From Epiperipatus broadwayi (lineage: Eukaryota; Onychophora; Udeonychophora; Euonychophora; Peripatidae): a DNA stretch of 64,000 nt. The position numbers and the translations under genes are program-made. Under the pieces are notes generated by a model. It ran no database searches and was not told the DNA's origin. It saw only the letters and a list, made by a program, of their open reading frames with translations. Positions within the stretch are counted from its first letter, which is position 1; each line of letters opens with the position of its first letter. The DNA is taken from contig JAQFVV010012510.1 in NCBI GenBank assembly GCA_028023455.1, forward strand, positions 2,211,420 to 2,275,419, given 5' to 3'. Positions 12,111 to 25,475 of this stretch are shown in pieces.

Positions 12111-12221
12111 GTCAAGCGTTGTTAGCCGAGAGTTGATCGCGCCGCCTTGCAAGCAAATAGTTGTTTGCAGACGGGTTTGGGTTCGCGTCCCGGCCGATGC
12201 TATGACATATGAAAAAAATAT
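12111..12221 (+). mobile_element. tRNA-derived SINE, copy S2, with target-site duplication
   Basis: The element starts GTCAAGCGTTGTTAGCCGAG, has a B-box-like GGGTTCGCGTCC and the family 3' end GATGCTATGACATATG, then A-rich sequence. The 12-bp repeat ATATATACCCAT flanks it at 12099-12110 and 12222-12233. It is the same family as the copies near 3.8, 15.7, 23.9, 34.6, 41.6, 48.5 and 63.6 kb. It lies next to, but outside, the RTE-like relic that starts at 12359. Confidence 0.9.
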
Positions 12222-12358
12222 ATATATACCCATTTTTACAGAGGAGTAATTTTTTCTTTCTCAGATTATAATATAATTTCTGGATGGACCAATAATAAAT
12301 AAACGATAGAAAATTTGAACAGAATGTGTGTGTCTTGAATTATTACAATAGATTCCAA

Positions 12359-13560
12359 ATCATCATCATTTCAATCATTATTGATCAATTGTAGGATAAA
12401 AACATATCTAAGTTTAGTCCATTTTCTCCTACCTTTACCCTCTCTTCCCCACATCGCACCAGCAAACTTTCTTATTTCATTCACCCATCTCATATATAAT
12501 CTTTTTCTAGATCTTTTACAATGTCTTAGGATCCAGTTTATGATTATAACTGTCTGTCTATTGTTATCTCTTGTAGCAATATGTCCAATCCAGCTTCATT
12601 CCAATCTTTTAATTTTTTTTAATAATGTCATTAGTACTAGTTTGTTCTTTCACCCATATTTTTTTTGTTTTTGATTCCATCTTGTTACTCCTGAAAGACA
12701 TCTTTCCATATTTCGCTGAGTAATATGAAGTCTCAATATTATGCATCTGGTAAATGTCTAATGTTCAGATCCATAAGTAATAATTGATAAAATATATTTA
12801 TTAAAAACTTTTATTTTCAAGCATATATGCATATCTCCTTTTAATATTTCTACCAAAAGCATCTAAATTTAATTCTACAATTAATTTCATTGATTCATTT
12901 TTTATCTGGAATAATAATCTGATCAAGGTATTTGTGACTATTAACTTCTTTCAGTTCATCAATTCTTATTTTCTTTGGTTGAGAAAATCCATTGAACATT
13001 ATTTTAACCTTTATATGATTTATCTTTAGTCCTACTTTTTAGCTTTCATCGGATAGCTCTTGCAACATTTCCTGAAGCCTTGAAGCATTATTTTCAAAAC
13101 AACCACACCATCTGCAAAATCTAGATAAATTAAATAATCTTCATATACTTAACCTCTCTTAACCTTCCATTTTAATTCACAAAATACTTATTATAAAACT
13201 GCTGTTAAAAATTTTGGAGATATGGAATCACAATGACCTACACCTCTTTCAGTGATAATCTTTTTAATATCACTTTTTAATCTGATCATTACTGTTGTAT
13301 TTAATAAATATTTTTTAGAATATGCTAATATTCATGATATATATATATATATATATATATATCATGAATATTAGCATATATATATAGATATATATATATA
13401 TATATATCTTGATAATCTAATGCTTTAATCATTGAAAAAATGCTTATAGAATCAAATACTTTTTCATGATCTATAAATCCAAATGAAAATGGTAACTTAT
13501 ATTTATTGATTCTTTTTTTATCTTCTCCCAATACTTCATTGTAATCCATTATGCTAAAAT
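12359..13560 (-). mobile_element. RTE-like LINE reverse transcriptase relic, 3' part
   Basis: On the minus strand, degraded frames run from FGFIDHEKVFDSISIFSMIK (RT palm, near 13480) through sequence matching ESKKVGLK and IRIDELKEVNS (near 13000) to MERCLSGVTRWN (near 12690). They end with SWIGHIATRDNNR, WILRHCKRSRKRLYMRWVNE and GREGKGRRKWTKL near 12420-12600. The last blocks parallel the C-terminus of the copy at 58405. The 3' end is a short (GATGAT)n-type tail at 12359-12366, typical of RTE elements. The copy is 5'-truncated inside the RT, has many stops, and contains an AT palindrome. Confidence 0.85.
13321..13412. repeat. 58-bp perfect palindrome with AT microsatellite, inside the RTE relic
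   Basis: Bases 13321-13378 form a perfect palindrome. The arm TATGCTAATATTCATGAT is followed by alternating TA and the exact complement ATCATGAATATTAGCATA. A second (TA)n run continues to about 13412. It interrupts the RT frame just after the KALDYQ motif. Confidence 0.9.
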
Positions 13561-15708
13561 TATTTTTAAATATAGTTTGTTATTTTAGGTGATTAAAATT
13601 CAGTATATTAATATTACTATTATTGCATTCTTTTAATTATCTGGTGCATATAACTCACTGGGATTTTTCACTAATTATCATATTAATTACATCTATATTT
13701 GAGCTATCAAAATTTAAATTTATACCTAGTAACTGAAAATTATTTAATATTTAGAGATTGTTAAATGTGGGGCTCAGCATTTTCCTCTGATTAGCTACAG
13801 TAATTTTAGAATAGCCTATAATTGTCCTAAAGTTATGTTTATATATATATATATTGTAATGGTCCATATTTGTACATTTGCATAACAAAATCCAGAGTCC
13901 AGACAAAGATACCAAGGCTGACCAGAGAAGAATAGTGAAATCCCAAATCTGACCAAGCTTCAGCTCATTTACTCATATTCTATGACATGTCAGAGGTTAT
14001 ATTATAGCTTTTATTCTTTTGTGGCTGACATAGGGGAGGGGGAAACATGAGACTTGGGGCTGATTAAACATAAATGGACATCAAATGTTAATAGATTGAT
14101 GACATCATAATGGAGGTAGTATTTATTAATTTAACATTAATGCACATATGTCACTTATATAAAATTAATCAAGATTAAATTGGATTACAATTAAAATGCA
14201 GAAATTATGAGAAACCAAAATAATTTAAATATATTGTAATGAAATCAGCTTTTTTTCATATCGTATTTATATAGCTATCCACACATACGTGTGATTATAA
14301 CATGGTCAATTATTGAGGCAAATCTATACCCTACCATATTTCTCTAAGACATTTAATAATATTTCTTTAAAATAATTCATAATATTTACTCAATTTTTCG
14401 CCAGTATATTTATGGATGTCACTTATGACTCCAAGGATCAATCTTATTTACATAAGAATTATGCTTAAAGAGATAAAAAGAGGCGATAAGGAATAATTGG
14501 AAGACCTGACCACTGACTAGCTTACTCAGGGAAGGTGGGATTTAAACCATGGGAAAATATGCAAAGGACAACAATAATTAGGGATGCAGGTACTTTAACT
14601 AAATAATTATTACATTTATCCAGACGTATCTCCCTGCATTTTCTACAAAACCCGAAATAAAGGAACAACACAGATATAGATATGTGTTATCTTAGTGTTA
14701 ATATTTAATATAATTAATAGATCATGAATGATAACAATATTACTTTGTGCTAAAAAAACCACAAGTATACACATGCTGCATAGATCAATAAATCAAGCAA
14801 TAAAATATATATAAAAGAAAGCACACATCTAATCCATTCAGACATGAAATATTGTTTTGAATGATGAAAAGAATTGATCAGACTGTCACTATATGAATGT
14901 CTCTATATGTTATTACAAAAAAGCACTCATATTTAGAATAAAAAAAAATATATATGATAAAACATACATACTACCTGAAATTTCCCCCGGGAAAACTACA
15001 AATCCATAAAGGTAATGATAACAGTTTGCTCGACGCTATGGCCATTGAAATTGTTGATCCCCGATGTATCCAGTCAGCTTGTTTCTCTAACTTTGTATTA
15101 AATTTTGATGTCAACCTCAGCCCAAATGCTTTGGAGCAACTTCCTTCAAGGGTAGGCAAATATTTCTGGTTGTAACAGCTTACATGTCTTCGTGGGATGG
15201 AATCAAATCCCAGCATGCTTATGTTTTTACCCTAACATATTCATAGCTGGCAAATACACTATTTGTTTTAAAAAATAACACTGACCCAATGCCTTCTGTG
15301 TAATAATTTAATAATGCAATTAAATGATGGATTTCTTTATGTTCCTTCCAACCATATCAAAACATAAACTACATTAATAATCATTTGAATTAAATAGTTA
15401 ACATTTTTATAGCTTTTCATTTATTCGAAAGTTCTAAATTCCACGAATTTTCATCTCCCCCATCTTTAGCTTCTTTATCATGTGTCACTCTAGATCTTGC
15501 TTCTCTACGAAACAAACTAAAAGCTTTTAGTACCTTTTTTTTTCTTTGTCAATGCTACTGAAATTCCATAGCAGACCTATAAGTTATTTTCTCTTTTCAC
15601 TCTTTGTTTTTTTTTCTCTTAAAATATTTTGGATAGTATAAAGTGCATTCTATAGATAACAATCTATGTAATTTCAATATTTCTTACTCTTTTTTTTTGT
15701 TTTATTTA
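13561..15708. other. Unassigned stretch with two GC-richer pockets
   Basis: No family was identified. A pocket at 13860-14070 (CCAGAGTCCAGACAAAGATA ... GGGGAGGGGGAAAC) and another at 14985-15225 are less AT-rich than their surroundings. The second has short open frames on both strands and GGATTTGATTCC, a B-box-like word, on the minus strand. Around 14495-14560 there is CCTGACCACTGACTAGC followed by GGGATTTAAACC, which resembles a diverged segment near 54865 and may be an old SINE-like repeat. Confidence 0.3.
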
Positions 15709-15815
15709 CTATCTCTTTTTTTCTTTCATATGTCATAGCATCGGCAGGGACGTGAACCCACACCCGTCTGCAACCAACTACTTGCTTGCAAGACAGCTGC
15801 AATGACCTCTCGGCT
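15709..15815 (-). mobile_element. tRNA-derived SINE, copy S3, slightly 5'-truncated
   Basis: The minus-strand copy has the CATATGTCATAGCATCGGC end, a B-box region GTTCACGTCCC and a core TTGCAGACGGGTG. It stops within the A-box region (AGCCGAGAGGTC) near 15815, so the first dozen or so bases of the family are missing. A T-rich tract at 15709-15724 is the poly(A) tail in reverse. No target-site duplication is clear. Confidence 0.85.
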
Positions 15816-18800
15816 TTCTATCATCAATAAAATGAAATGTAGAAAATTCCATCTTGGAAATAAAATGTATACTTTTAATTCCATCCATTCATTCACCCAT
15901 ACAACAATATGCACACATGTGTTTTAACAAAACAAAAGAGCACAAACACCCTCCCCCATCTTTCATGATTACTTTAACCCTTTATCTATCTATTTAGATA
16001 TCTATCTATCTATTTAGATATATGTAAGAAAAACATTGAATATTATATGCGAATAAATAATATTAAAACTATATATTTGCAGATGCATACAAAATTTCCT
16101 TTTTGGAACAGTGTTTGAACCCACCCTGTTACAATATATATATATTGATTAATATATTAAATAACAACAAATAACATAATTTAAGATATGGTAAACACAT
16201 GCAGGTGTTACAATAGATGAGAGAATGTTCATACTACTCTCATCTTACATATTAATTAACAGGTATGTGCTTACATAAATGATCACTTATGTTATGTCTA
16301 TAATGAAATGCCAAATCCAATCTTTAAGGTTGTGGGTGCTCTTTCATAAATAACTACACTAGCCTTTGGTAGACTATTCATTATAACATTATATTAGAGA
16401 CACATTTCTGTGTAAAATATGAGCGTATAAACCAGCTCGCTGAGGTAGATTAAACCTAGGAATCAAGATATGGGTTCAGACTATGATGTGCAATTCGCTG
16501 CTATAGATCACCAACAGGTGCTATAGAACTGGCAAATATTAATAATAAAGTCACCCTGCAGACAGATTATTTTTTTCAAGGGGTCTTGCGACTAATACCA
16601 GCATTCTGCTGCTTATAATGCAAACATTTAGAGTTCGAGAGTAGAGTGGCTTGCATGCTTGCATGGCATTAAATTTCAGGACTTACTGATGCAGTTCCTG
16701 AAAGAAGAGAATGGGATGTTACCGAAGTCCTATATTTAAAAGATGTATCATAATGTTAATTATTTATTTATATTTAATAAAAATCTAATCTGCCAAGCAA
16801 TATGGAAATAACATATTTAAAATTAGGTGTACTCGAATGATTGTTTTATTGGTTCATCTAAGAGGAGCCAATTTTTGACTAGCATTATATATCTAAACTA
16901 CTTAAGGGAATAATTCTATCATCGATCTTGCTAACATGTTTCAATCTACACATTATATTAATAATCATTTAAGGAGGGAAAAGTATATTTGAAAGGGTTT
17001 ACAAAATAGATTAACAAATAAATATACTTTCAAATTGTCCCTAAGGCTAGTCCATTACTTATTAACATTAATTAAAATCATAACTCAAATTTATAAGCAA
17101 ACCACATTATGCATTTATATATTAAACAATTATTTAACAGTAATAATGAATGCAGAGCCATTCGTTATTACTATGAATATAGGAATTTGAAACAGCGCAC
17201 ATAAATGGTGACATTAAGAAATAATTATGTGAAGATAATTTTAATTATATCTTCTCTAAAATTTTACTAAATTTAAAGGCTCACTATTTCAAAGCATTGG
17301 CATTTAATAAATATATAAAATATTTTAAATAATTATAAAAAAGATATAGGAACAACCGCAGTGATAGATAACAAGAATTATGTAAGACATTAATTAGTTT
17401 TAAATAGAATAGAATTACAAAGTACGTAGGCAAATTACAGAATTAAAAGATTACTTGGTTTAGACATTTTAAAGTTAAAATTAATTTGAATGTTCAATGG
17501 TTAGTTTTAATTATATTTATTAGCTTTTAGATTTAGAGTTTTGAAAATTAAATAGTAATTGATACAAAGCTCTGTGGTTGGGAATTTATTTGTATTACTG
17601 ATTCTTCATTCAGCTGGATATGCAGTCACATGGACTTCAGACATTTGGGCAGGTTCATGGTATGATGGTGGTCTGTTGCTGTAGAATATCATCTCTTCGG
17701 TGAGCCAGTACTTAGATGCATTGGATGGCATACAACTCTGCTGTTCTCTCATGGAGAAACAGCAAAAGTTTCCTTCCTTATCCAGACATGTTAAAATTTA
17801 GTGGCATGGAGTATAGTAGCAATCACTCTCACAAATGTTGGTGTACCCCCTACAATCTCAAAATATGCCCTATTTATATGTCTTAGGCCCAAGCACTTAC
17901 TTGTGGAGAATTTATTTTGCCTGAAAACCCATTAGTTTTAGAAAATAAAAATTCCAGATTGTACAACTTGATTTTAAAACTTTTGTTAAAATTTTCAAGG
18001 CATTCAAAATTACCCCTGTTAATTCCAATACTGACAAGACAGTTCAGCAATTTTACTGTATAACAGGTTTGTTGTAAACAAAATTAGAGTACCAAATTTT
18101 CTAAATTTAAATTGATTTTACCACAGGTATGGTGGCTTAATGCAACTTGGTTTATAATTATTTTTAATTTCCAAGAATTAAAACTAAAAACTTTTTTTCT
18201 TTTAACAAAACTAAATCATGCCATTATATATGTGTATCACTATATAGTGTGGCTTATACATTTACACACAGATTTATCGCAAGCAAATTATTAAATCAAT
18301 TGTAAATAATTAAATCTATCATAAATATATTTTTACTACCAAATTGATAATTGTTTGCAGTAATATTTTAAAGAAGTTGGTATTAATGGTGTCATGCATG
18401 TAAACATTAAAAGCATAAAGCTAAACTAGTCAATAAATCATCAAAATTACCTCAAATCCAAAACTCAACCAAATTAGCCAAGAAAATAAAATCTACAACA
18501 CAACCAATGATTTCATTACTACAAGCAGACTTCTCAAGTGTAAATACAAAACAACTATATATATATATATATTGTGCCATTACAATTTAGTCACTAGCTA
18601 AATTTATAGTAATGTGCATGTAGAAAAGGTAAACCAAAAATCATCATCACATTTTTATATAATCATAAATGAAGCTGTAGGGCATCCAAGTTTAAACCCT
18701 ACAAGGTCCAGTTCTAAAAGCTTTAAACAGAGAAAGAATGGGTCAACAATTACATGCTTTACTTGTTTGTGTGTTGATAGAAAGGTAATACACACATTTA

Positions 18801-21454
18801 AACTATTTAATATTTAAATTTTCTGTTAAAAAGCAAAATTATAATGCATACATATAGGCAATGTATGTGTAAATTATTTATTTGTTTTATATTTCAAATA
18901 TTCAACATTTTAACTTTTTTTAAAACTAAGCTATGCTTGATCAATTCTAACATTTTATTCTATACTTCTATTTTGCTTTTCTTTAATTATAAGTGGGATT
19001 TAAAAGTTACAGATTTAATTAAATAATTGGGTTATAATTACTAAGCTAGCAATTATATTATTTAAGGTTAGTTTATGAATGATTTGAAAGAATGAAGGAT
19101 GTGTGTACATTACATACAAAATTTTACATTTCCTAAATATTGAAAGAAAAGGAAGTATTAAATCTGTTAAATTATTTTTTTTGTACAATTGTTTGTTAAA
19201 AGAGGAAATCTGTTTAATCAGATATCAATCTTTGTAGCAATTTTTTTTTGTAAATAATTGTTTTTCACTTTGGAAGCTTATAATGGGTCAGAACTATGAT
19301 TTTTGAAATTGTCTTATCAAGATCTAAAGAAGGAAGCTCAAAGATTTGAAGTGTTACCTGGATGTTAAAAGAAAAAAGAAAAAGAAAAGAAAGGAAATAA
19401 GGATTGAGTCTATTTTTTTTTAAACAAAAGTGTCTGGAAAAAGGATTAAACTTTTCAGTTGAAAAATCATTTAGTTGAAAATAAATTAGAGATCTAATTA
19501 AAACAAATTTGTCCAAAAATAGCAAGTGATGCTATCTCTGATTGGTTAAGTTAGAGCTGTCTTGAATTATAATATGATTATTGTGATTGATTCAGATTAT
19601 TAAACTATCAAATTTGAATGTTGAAAATATAAGAAATGGCGGGCTAGAAAAATTATATGTATATCCCATTTGCCGGACCATCTGGGGAAGCTGCACATCA
19701 CATAGGAAAGAAAAGATGTGTCTAAATAATATTCTACACCTTTCAACTGACCAGAGAAATAAGATGTTTTTAATAGAAGGAAGAAAGCATTCACCTGCAT
19801 TCAAAGAAAATGAATTAATCTACTGATAAATATTAATCATCAAGTCCAATTAATTGTTCCAACAACTGATTTTAAACTCAAGAAAATTTATAAATGTGAA
19901 AACAACTGCTGTATTTCATCCACATGCTTGACAGGAAGAGAAGAAAAATTAATATAATGATTTCCAAATTGTCCACTAAAGCAAATAACCTCAATAGAGT
20001 CATCATCATTAAATAGTTATACACCTCAAGAAAGAGATTGTTCCCACATAGTAGCTGCAGAAATATAGACAAGTTTGAACCCTTGGAAATTCGCCACAAA
20101 CAAAAGATCAGTAATATGACTTTTTATATCTATTTTCTTTATGATATCAGTCTTAAGAAACATTTTAGCGATAAAATGGTATATTTTATTTAAAGAACTT
20201 TTAAAGACTATTCAGATCGATTAAAACAAGAATGTCTTACTAATAATAACTTTGAGCTTCATAAATGACCTTGAAAGTATGAAAATTATTTGTTTATTAA
20301 TTTTACAATATTAATGTGTAAAAAAAATTTTTTTTTTTTTTATGGTGTTATGATTTTAGTTTTAACTGATATATTATTATTATTTTGGTTTTTAATAATA
20401 TTTTGTTATTATGGGATAAAACACGCACATACATAATAATATTTTTATATGTGTATAATTGGGAGTGAATGTGAAATAATGAGTAGTATTAGAATATTAG
20501 ATTATTTTGTTTCAAGTTCAGTATAGATTTCAGCGCTTGGAAGGGAGGGGGAGAAAATAATTTAAAACTTGTTTCTAAAACTTGCTCTTTCAATTCTACT
20601 AACATTTTTTTTTATTCTATTTACATGTTGGATTTTTAAAGTATGTGTGCTAATGAGCAGATAATATTTTTTTTTAAATACTTTTCTCATGGAGTGAAAA
20701 TCATGGTCAATGTGACGTCCAACTTAATACAAAATACATTTGAAGGGAAAGGGGGAAGAACTTAAAATTAATCTGAGGATTGTTATATAATCAATTATTA
20801 TTATTATTATTCATGTCAATTTTCATATTATCTAGAAATTTTTATGTATATGTTAGAAATGTGGTAATAAATATTAGTTTGTTTTATTAAACGAGGCGTA
20901 TATATTTCATTAAGTGTAGTCTTGGTTAAGTGTGATTATTCATCATCATCAATGGTTGAATATTAGTGATTTAAGATATAAGTAAATATGCTAAAATTAA
21001 GCAATAATTATGAATTTCTTTATAAAAATTAGTTTTATGTTTAGGCTTAGTCCTAGAGCTGTAGTTGAAACCCTTGTCATTATCGTTATTATTATCATCA
21101 TCATCATCGTCATCAACATTTTAATTAATGAGCTGTTTAACTGTTTAAAGGCCATAAATAAATATTGATTTTATAATATTTAGTGATCTCTTAGTATTAT
21201 TATAACCACATCCCATCATCTATTTCATGCAAGGATGAGTGAATTGCCATCCTAAATTAGTTATATATAATCTGAGCTAGTAAACTTACAAAACTATTGA
21301 AACACATTTGTTATGCTAAGATCTGAGAAATGATTTATGTCTAATATACTCCACTTTGGTTTATAGAGGTTTTGCTTTTACCTAAATATTAGTGCATATA
21401 GTGATATGGCTCAAAAAGCAAAATCTTCCATTTTATTATAAATAAAGTACCAAG
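15816..21454. other. Long AT-rich stretch without recognised genes
   Basis: A small (TCTA)n/(TTTAGATA) microsatellite lies at about 15979-16022. Less AT-rich pockets lie at 16430-16680 and 17600-17900; the latter has a balanced base composition over 300 bp but no long frame or known motif on either strand. Short ORFs near 18614 and 19587 show no domain. I see no RNA gene or named repeat. Confidence 0.4.
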
Positions 21455-21545
21455 AAGGGATTCAAACCCGGTACATGTAAAAGGTTATCAGATATAACCG
21501 TGTCTAGATTCAGATAATCTAGTGGCGCCCTGCTAGACCATATTC
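21455..21545 (-). repeat. Possible tRNA-related SINE remnant, different from S family
   Basis: On the minus strand there is GGTCTAGCAGGGCGCCACTA, which resembles an A-box region, followed about 50 bases later by GGGTTTGAATCCC, a strong B-box match. Spacing and order fit a tRNA-like promoter, but no anticodon-arm structure, tail or second good copy was found. Confidence 0.3.
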
Positions 21546-21825
21546 ACTTAGTATTTGTTTAAACATGCACTTAACATCAAACCAAGAAATGAAAGGGGAT
21601 AAGATCTACTGCCTGTATACCTGAGTTATATTTTATTGAATTACTAGTGTACTCACTTCACGTGATTTCATATAATACTGGTTATTAACAATTTCCCCAT
21701 AATTCTTGATATTTGGACTCCTTTACTCAGATATAATAATATCTTTTGATCATCATTTAATTTTTGAACCTTTACTTAGTTATTTCAATTTGAACTCATT
21801 TATTATGTTACAATATATACACACA

Positions 21826-22135
21826 CACATTTGCAGTAGTGAAACCATTGGGTGTGAGGGGGATTTTATTTTTTTCACTAGTTTGATTGAGTTTTAGATT
21901 TGGGGTAATTTTGATTATTTATTGACTAGTTTAGCTTTATTCTTTTAATGTCTACATTTTTTGCATTTAAAGGTAGTATTGCTGATATAGTGTAAAGGTT
22001 TATGTATATAAATGTGTTGTTGTTTTGTAGTTCTTTACACTTGAGAAGTCTGCTTGTAGAAGTGAAACCATTGGTTGTATTGTAGATTTTATTTTCGTGG
22101 CTATTTGGGGTAATTTTGATCATATATATATATTA
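21826..22135 (+). repeat. Diverged local direct duplication
   Basis: Two segments share AGTGAAACCATTGG, TTTTATTTT and TTTGGGGTAATTTTGAT in the same order, at about 21837-21920 and 22060-22122. The intervening and following AT-rich sequence is not clearly repeated. Confidence 0.55.
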
Positions 22136-23743
22136 TACCTTTATTGTTAAAAGAAGATTGCCTTGACAACAGTTTGAAATTGTTCATTGTTATTGATATC
22201 GGGATTGTCTATGTGTTGACTGATTTTTAATAATATATATATTATAACTCTAACATCTGAGTTTACAGATATTGTATTAATGCAAATATTTTTTTATTAT
22301 TATGTCTAATAAATTATCAAAAGTCATGTATAAAGAATAAATTTTAAAATGATTTTAAAATGTTAAAAAAAAATAAGTACAAAGATAAAATATTTTATTA
22401 CTTTATTATTTTAAATATAATATTACAATTTTAAATAAAAGAAACATTGCTATAGAAAACAATCATAAATGTCTGGGGAAAAAATAAATATAAAACTGTT
22501 GCTTTGGGAACCAACAGAAGCTTTCAAAAATCATTTATTTCCAAAAAACCATAGGAAGAATTGTAACACACTTTATTGACATGTCTTATACTAGATAGAA
22601 ATCAATAAAATTTTGAAAGATTTTTAAGTACATATCATATGTTTTATGAAAACACTCCAAGATGCTTTCTCTGATCTTTCCAGTATTGTATCCAAATATA
22701 GAGCTGTAGGTAAAAATGTCTTTAAAATTAACCTTGATTCTACGATCTATTCATCACTATTGAATACTGAAGAAATATTTGGCAGTTACTTGCTATAAAA
22801 GAAAAACTAGTAATATGCTTCTATCAATTAATCTATGAATCTATCTATTTTAAGTGCTCAGAAGAAAATTGCAATGGAAACTCTCGTAAGAAACTGCCTC
22901 AGAATAAACCAAAAAAAGCTAAAATATTATATTGCCAGCAGATATTAAAATTTAATGATTAATGACCATATTCCCACATTTATAGATACAAAATATATAC
23001 ATGAGGTCACAAAGATGTTAAAGTAAATCAACTGAACTTTCCGTAGCCGTTCTCAAAAAGATTTAAGTTACAAAAATTTTTTCTCTCTCGCATATGATTG
23101 CCATATAATTTTATTAATTGCAAATATGTAAATACATTTTTATTACCATAATTAATATCATTATTTAATTAAAGTTATTGTTGTCATTAATAATTTTATT
23201 ATTTGTCCTTTTTATCTAAACAAAGATGATTATTTATTTTGTTAGTGCAATAAATTATTAGGTGGAGGACATAACAATCATGAAATATAATTGAATGTGA
23301 ATGGAACTTGTTTTTATGCATGAACAATTTGATCATGCTCTGCATGTTCATATGGCAATAAATTGAATTCTGAGGTCATTGAAATTTGAGAAGGAACCAT
23401 TAATAAACACGATGGAATAGTTTCTTTTTATCTCGTATATATGTTTTCCATAATATAGAAAATCTTTAGGCTTATTGATCAAAAACAAACATCATTAAAC
23501 ATATATGTAGCTTAATTGTTGCTAACAGCATCTTTAGCAGTAGTTACCCAAACAATCATACTACCCACACAATGGAAGATAACATCCAACTAAAATATCT
23601 ATGCTGTGATATTAAGAACATGCCACAACACATATAAACGTATCTATATTCTATATTTACATTATTCAATGTGAAAAATGTTATTTCAGTCCATATTAAA
23701 GGCTATATTTGTATAAGAGTGGCTGCTTCTATTAATACATGTG
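22136..23743. other. AT-rich stretch, nothing recognised
   Basis: No coding similarity or repeat family was found between the local duplication and the mariner relic. Confidence 0.4.
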
Positions 23744-25069
23744 AGGGTGAGTCAAACATTATCTGCACAGTAGTTATATTAAAATTTGTTGTTCACATTG
23801 TCTTATCAGCACTTTGAGTAAAATGTTACTGTCTTCCCAATCACTGCAATTTAATTTTTAATGTCAGATCAAACTTCACTGTAATATGAGGAATAATAAC
23901 TGCTGCACTTGTCAAGCATTGTTAACTGAGAGGTCAGCACAGCTGCATTGCAAGCAAGCACTTGTTTGAAGACAGTTGTTATGAGTTCACTTCCTGGACA
24001 ATGCTATGACATATGGAAAAAGAAAAAAAGAAGAATAACAGGCATTGGTTGTGATCCGGTATGTCTATTGCTGATAATTATCAAAGACATTGTGTATAGC
24101 ATGGAAGTGTATATGAATAGTTAGGAAAGTTTATAAATAAATAAGGTCAAGAAAAATTGCAACAAGTGGCATCCATGAGGAAGCCAGATGCCCATCCATG
24201 TCCATGAATGATGACAATGCTGAAAAAATGTGTTAACTGATTCTGTTGCACAGATGAGTGATAGTGGTTTATGCTGGCAAATCATTTGCACCAAGTTATG
24301 CTTTTGTTTATACCATAATCAATGTTAGATTCAGATTTAGAAGTTTATACAAGATGGGTATCAAAACAACTTATGGAAGACAGAAGCATTTGGACATCTG
24401 TAAACAGAATTTGGATTCATACTCTGAATAATTTGAAGATTTCTTTAAAAGAATCATTATTAGAAATATGGATTTATGGTTATAAGCCTGAGAGCAAACT
24501 GCAGTATATGAAATAAAAATTTTCTCAATTGCTGACCAAAAAAAGTCCAAAGTCAACCATCAGTTGGAAAATTGATGCTTACAGTTTTCTAGAATTCTCA
24601 AAGCCTAGTTAGTATTGGGGCATTATCGGGAAAAAGGTTCAACAATCTACAGTACTTATTACAATGGATTACTCACTAAAGAATTGAAGACTAAAATTTG
24701 GACAAAATGCAGAATGTTACTATCCAAGAGCATTAATGTTGCATAGCAATGCATTCCCATACACTATGCCCTTAATGTAAACACTCATCAAAATCTTCAT
24801 TATGAGGTATTAGAGAACCCTCCTTAATGTCTTGGTCTTTGCCCTATAAAACTATAACCTGTTTGGTGTCTTGAAAGGAATCCTATGTAGATATTAAGAT
24901 TCATAACTTATAAAGAGATCAAGATAATGGTGCATTTCCATAACCTTTTCATTTTGAGGAAATACGAAATGTAAAAAGCAGGAACATTATGTCAAAAAAT
25001 GAGCATTTGTCTGTTTGTAAAGGTGATCACAATAAATTCTATAACAGCATATAATTTTTGATTCACCTT
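23744..25069 (+). mobile_element. mariner (DD34D) transposon relic M1, plus strand
   Basis: The ends are diverged inverted repeats: AGGGTGAGTCAAACATTAT at the left and AAGGTGAATCAAAAATTAT when the right end is reversed. Transposase blocks in order are RWVSKQLMED near 24350, YKPESKLQYMK near 24485, a region like KKSPKSTISWKIDAYSFLEF near 24540-24600, HSNAFPYT near 24738 in place of HDNARPHT, and NYNLFGVLK near 24855. Counting from the aspartate site of HSN to that of the last block gives the DD34D spacing, but both visible catalytic aspartates are lost. Stops interrupt the frame. A SINE sits in the N-terminal half. It is a dead element of the mariner/Tc1 group. Confidence 0.8.
23911..24030 (+). 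mobile_element. tRNA-derived SINE, copy S4, nested in mariner M1
   Basis: Starts GTCAAGCATTGTTAACTGAG and carries GCATTGCAAGCAAGCAC, a worn B box (GAGTTCACTTCC) and ATGCTATGACATATGG, then an A-rich tail. It is one of the more diverged copies. It lies between the left terminal repeat and the recognisable transposase blocks of M1, so it inserted after M1. The target-site duplication is ambiguous. Confidence 0.88.
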
Positions 25070-25467
25070 ATACATTTATTATCTAGAAGATCCTAATAAT
25101 ATATATTAAAAAAAAGATTAGCTAACTAGTTTTGTATAATTTAGAAACACTTTATTTTCTCCTCCTCGCAAAACATGTGGATGCCTTTCTTCTTATTTTA
25201 AGATATATAATATCATTAAATAATTAAGTTCAAGGGGAAGTTAATTAAGCAAAGCATGTAGTGCCTAATTTGAAGCCTTTAGACTAAAATAACTAATTAT
25301 TACAAAATTAAAAACCAAGATGTTCAGGGTTTATCATTAAATCATTTGACTTTTGAGATTTTATTGGCTATAAAAAATATTGCAGCAATAAGACAAAAAC
25401 TACCTTAAATCTAAATAGATGAACAGTAATATACATTAATATAAGTTATCATCAATTTTATGTGACA
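25070..25467. other. AT-rich stretch between transposons
   Basis: No recognised feature between the end of mariner M1 and the target-site duplication of the hAT-like element. Confidence 0.4.
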
Positions 25468-25475
25468 TTATAGGT

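Noticed and set aside
14954-15216. Overlapping 73- and 81-codon frames on opposite strands in a GC-richer pocket
   Set aside because: No recognisable domain, no splice or promoter context and no support from neighbouring sequence; kept only as an unassigned pocket.
16960-17040. Apparent inverted repeat around AAGTATATTTGAAAG
   Set aside because: The two matching words are not in mirrored order, so they do not pair as a hairpin.
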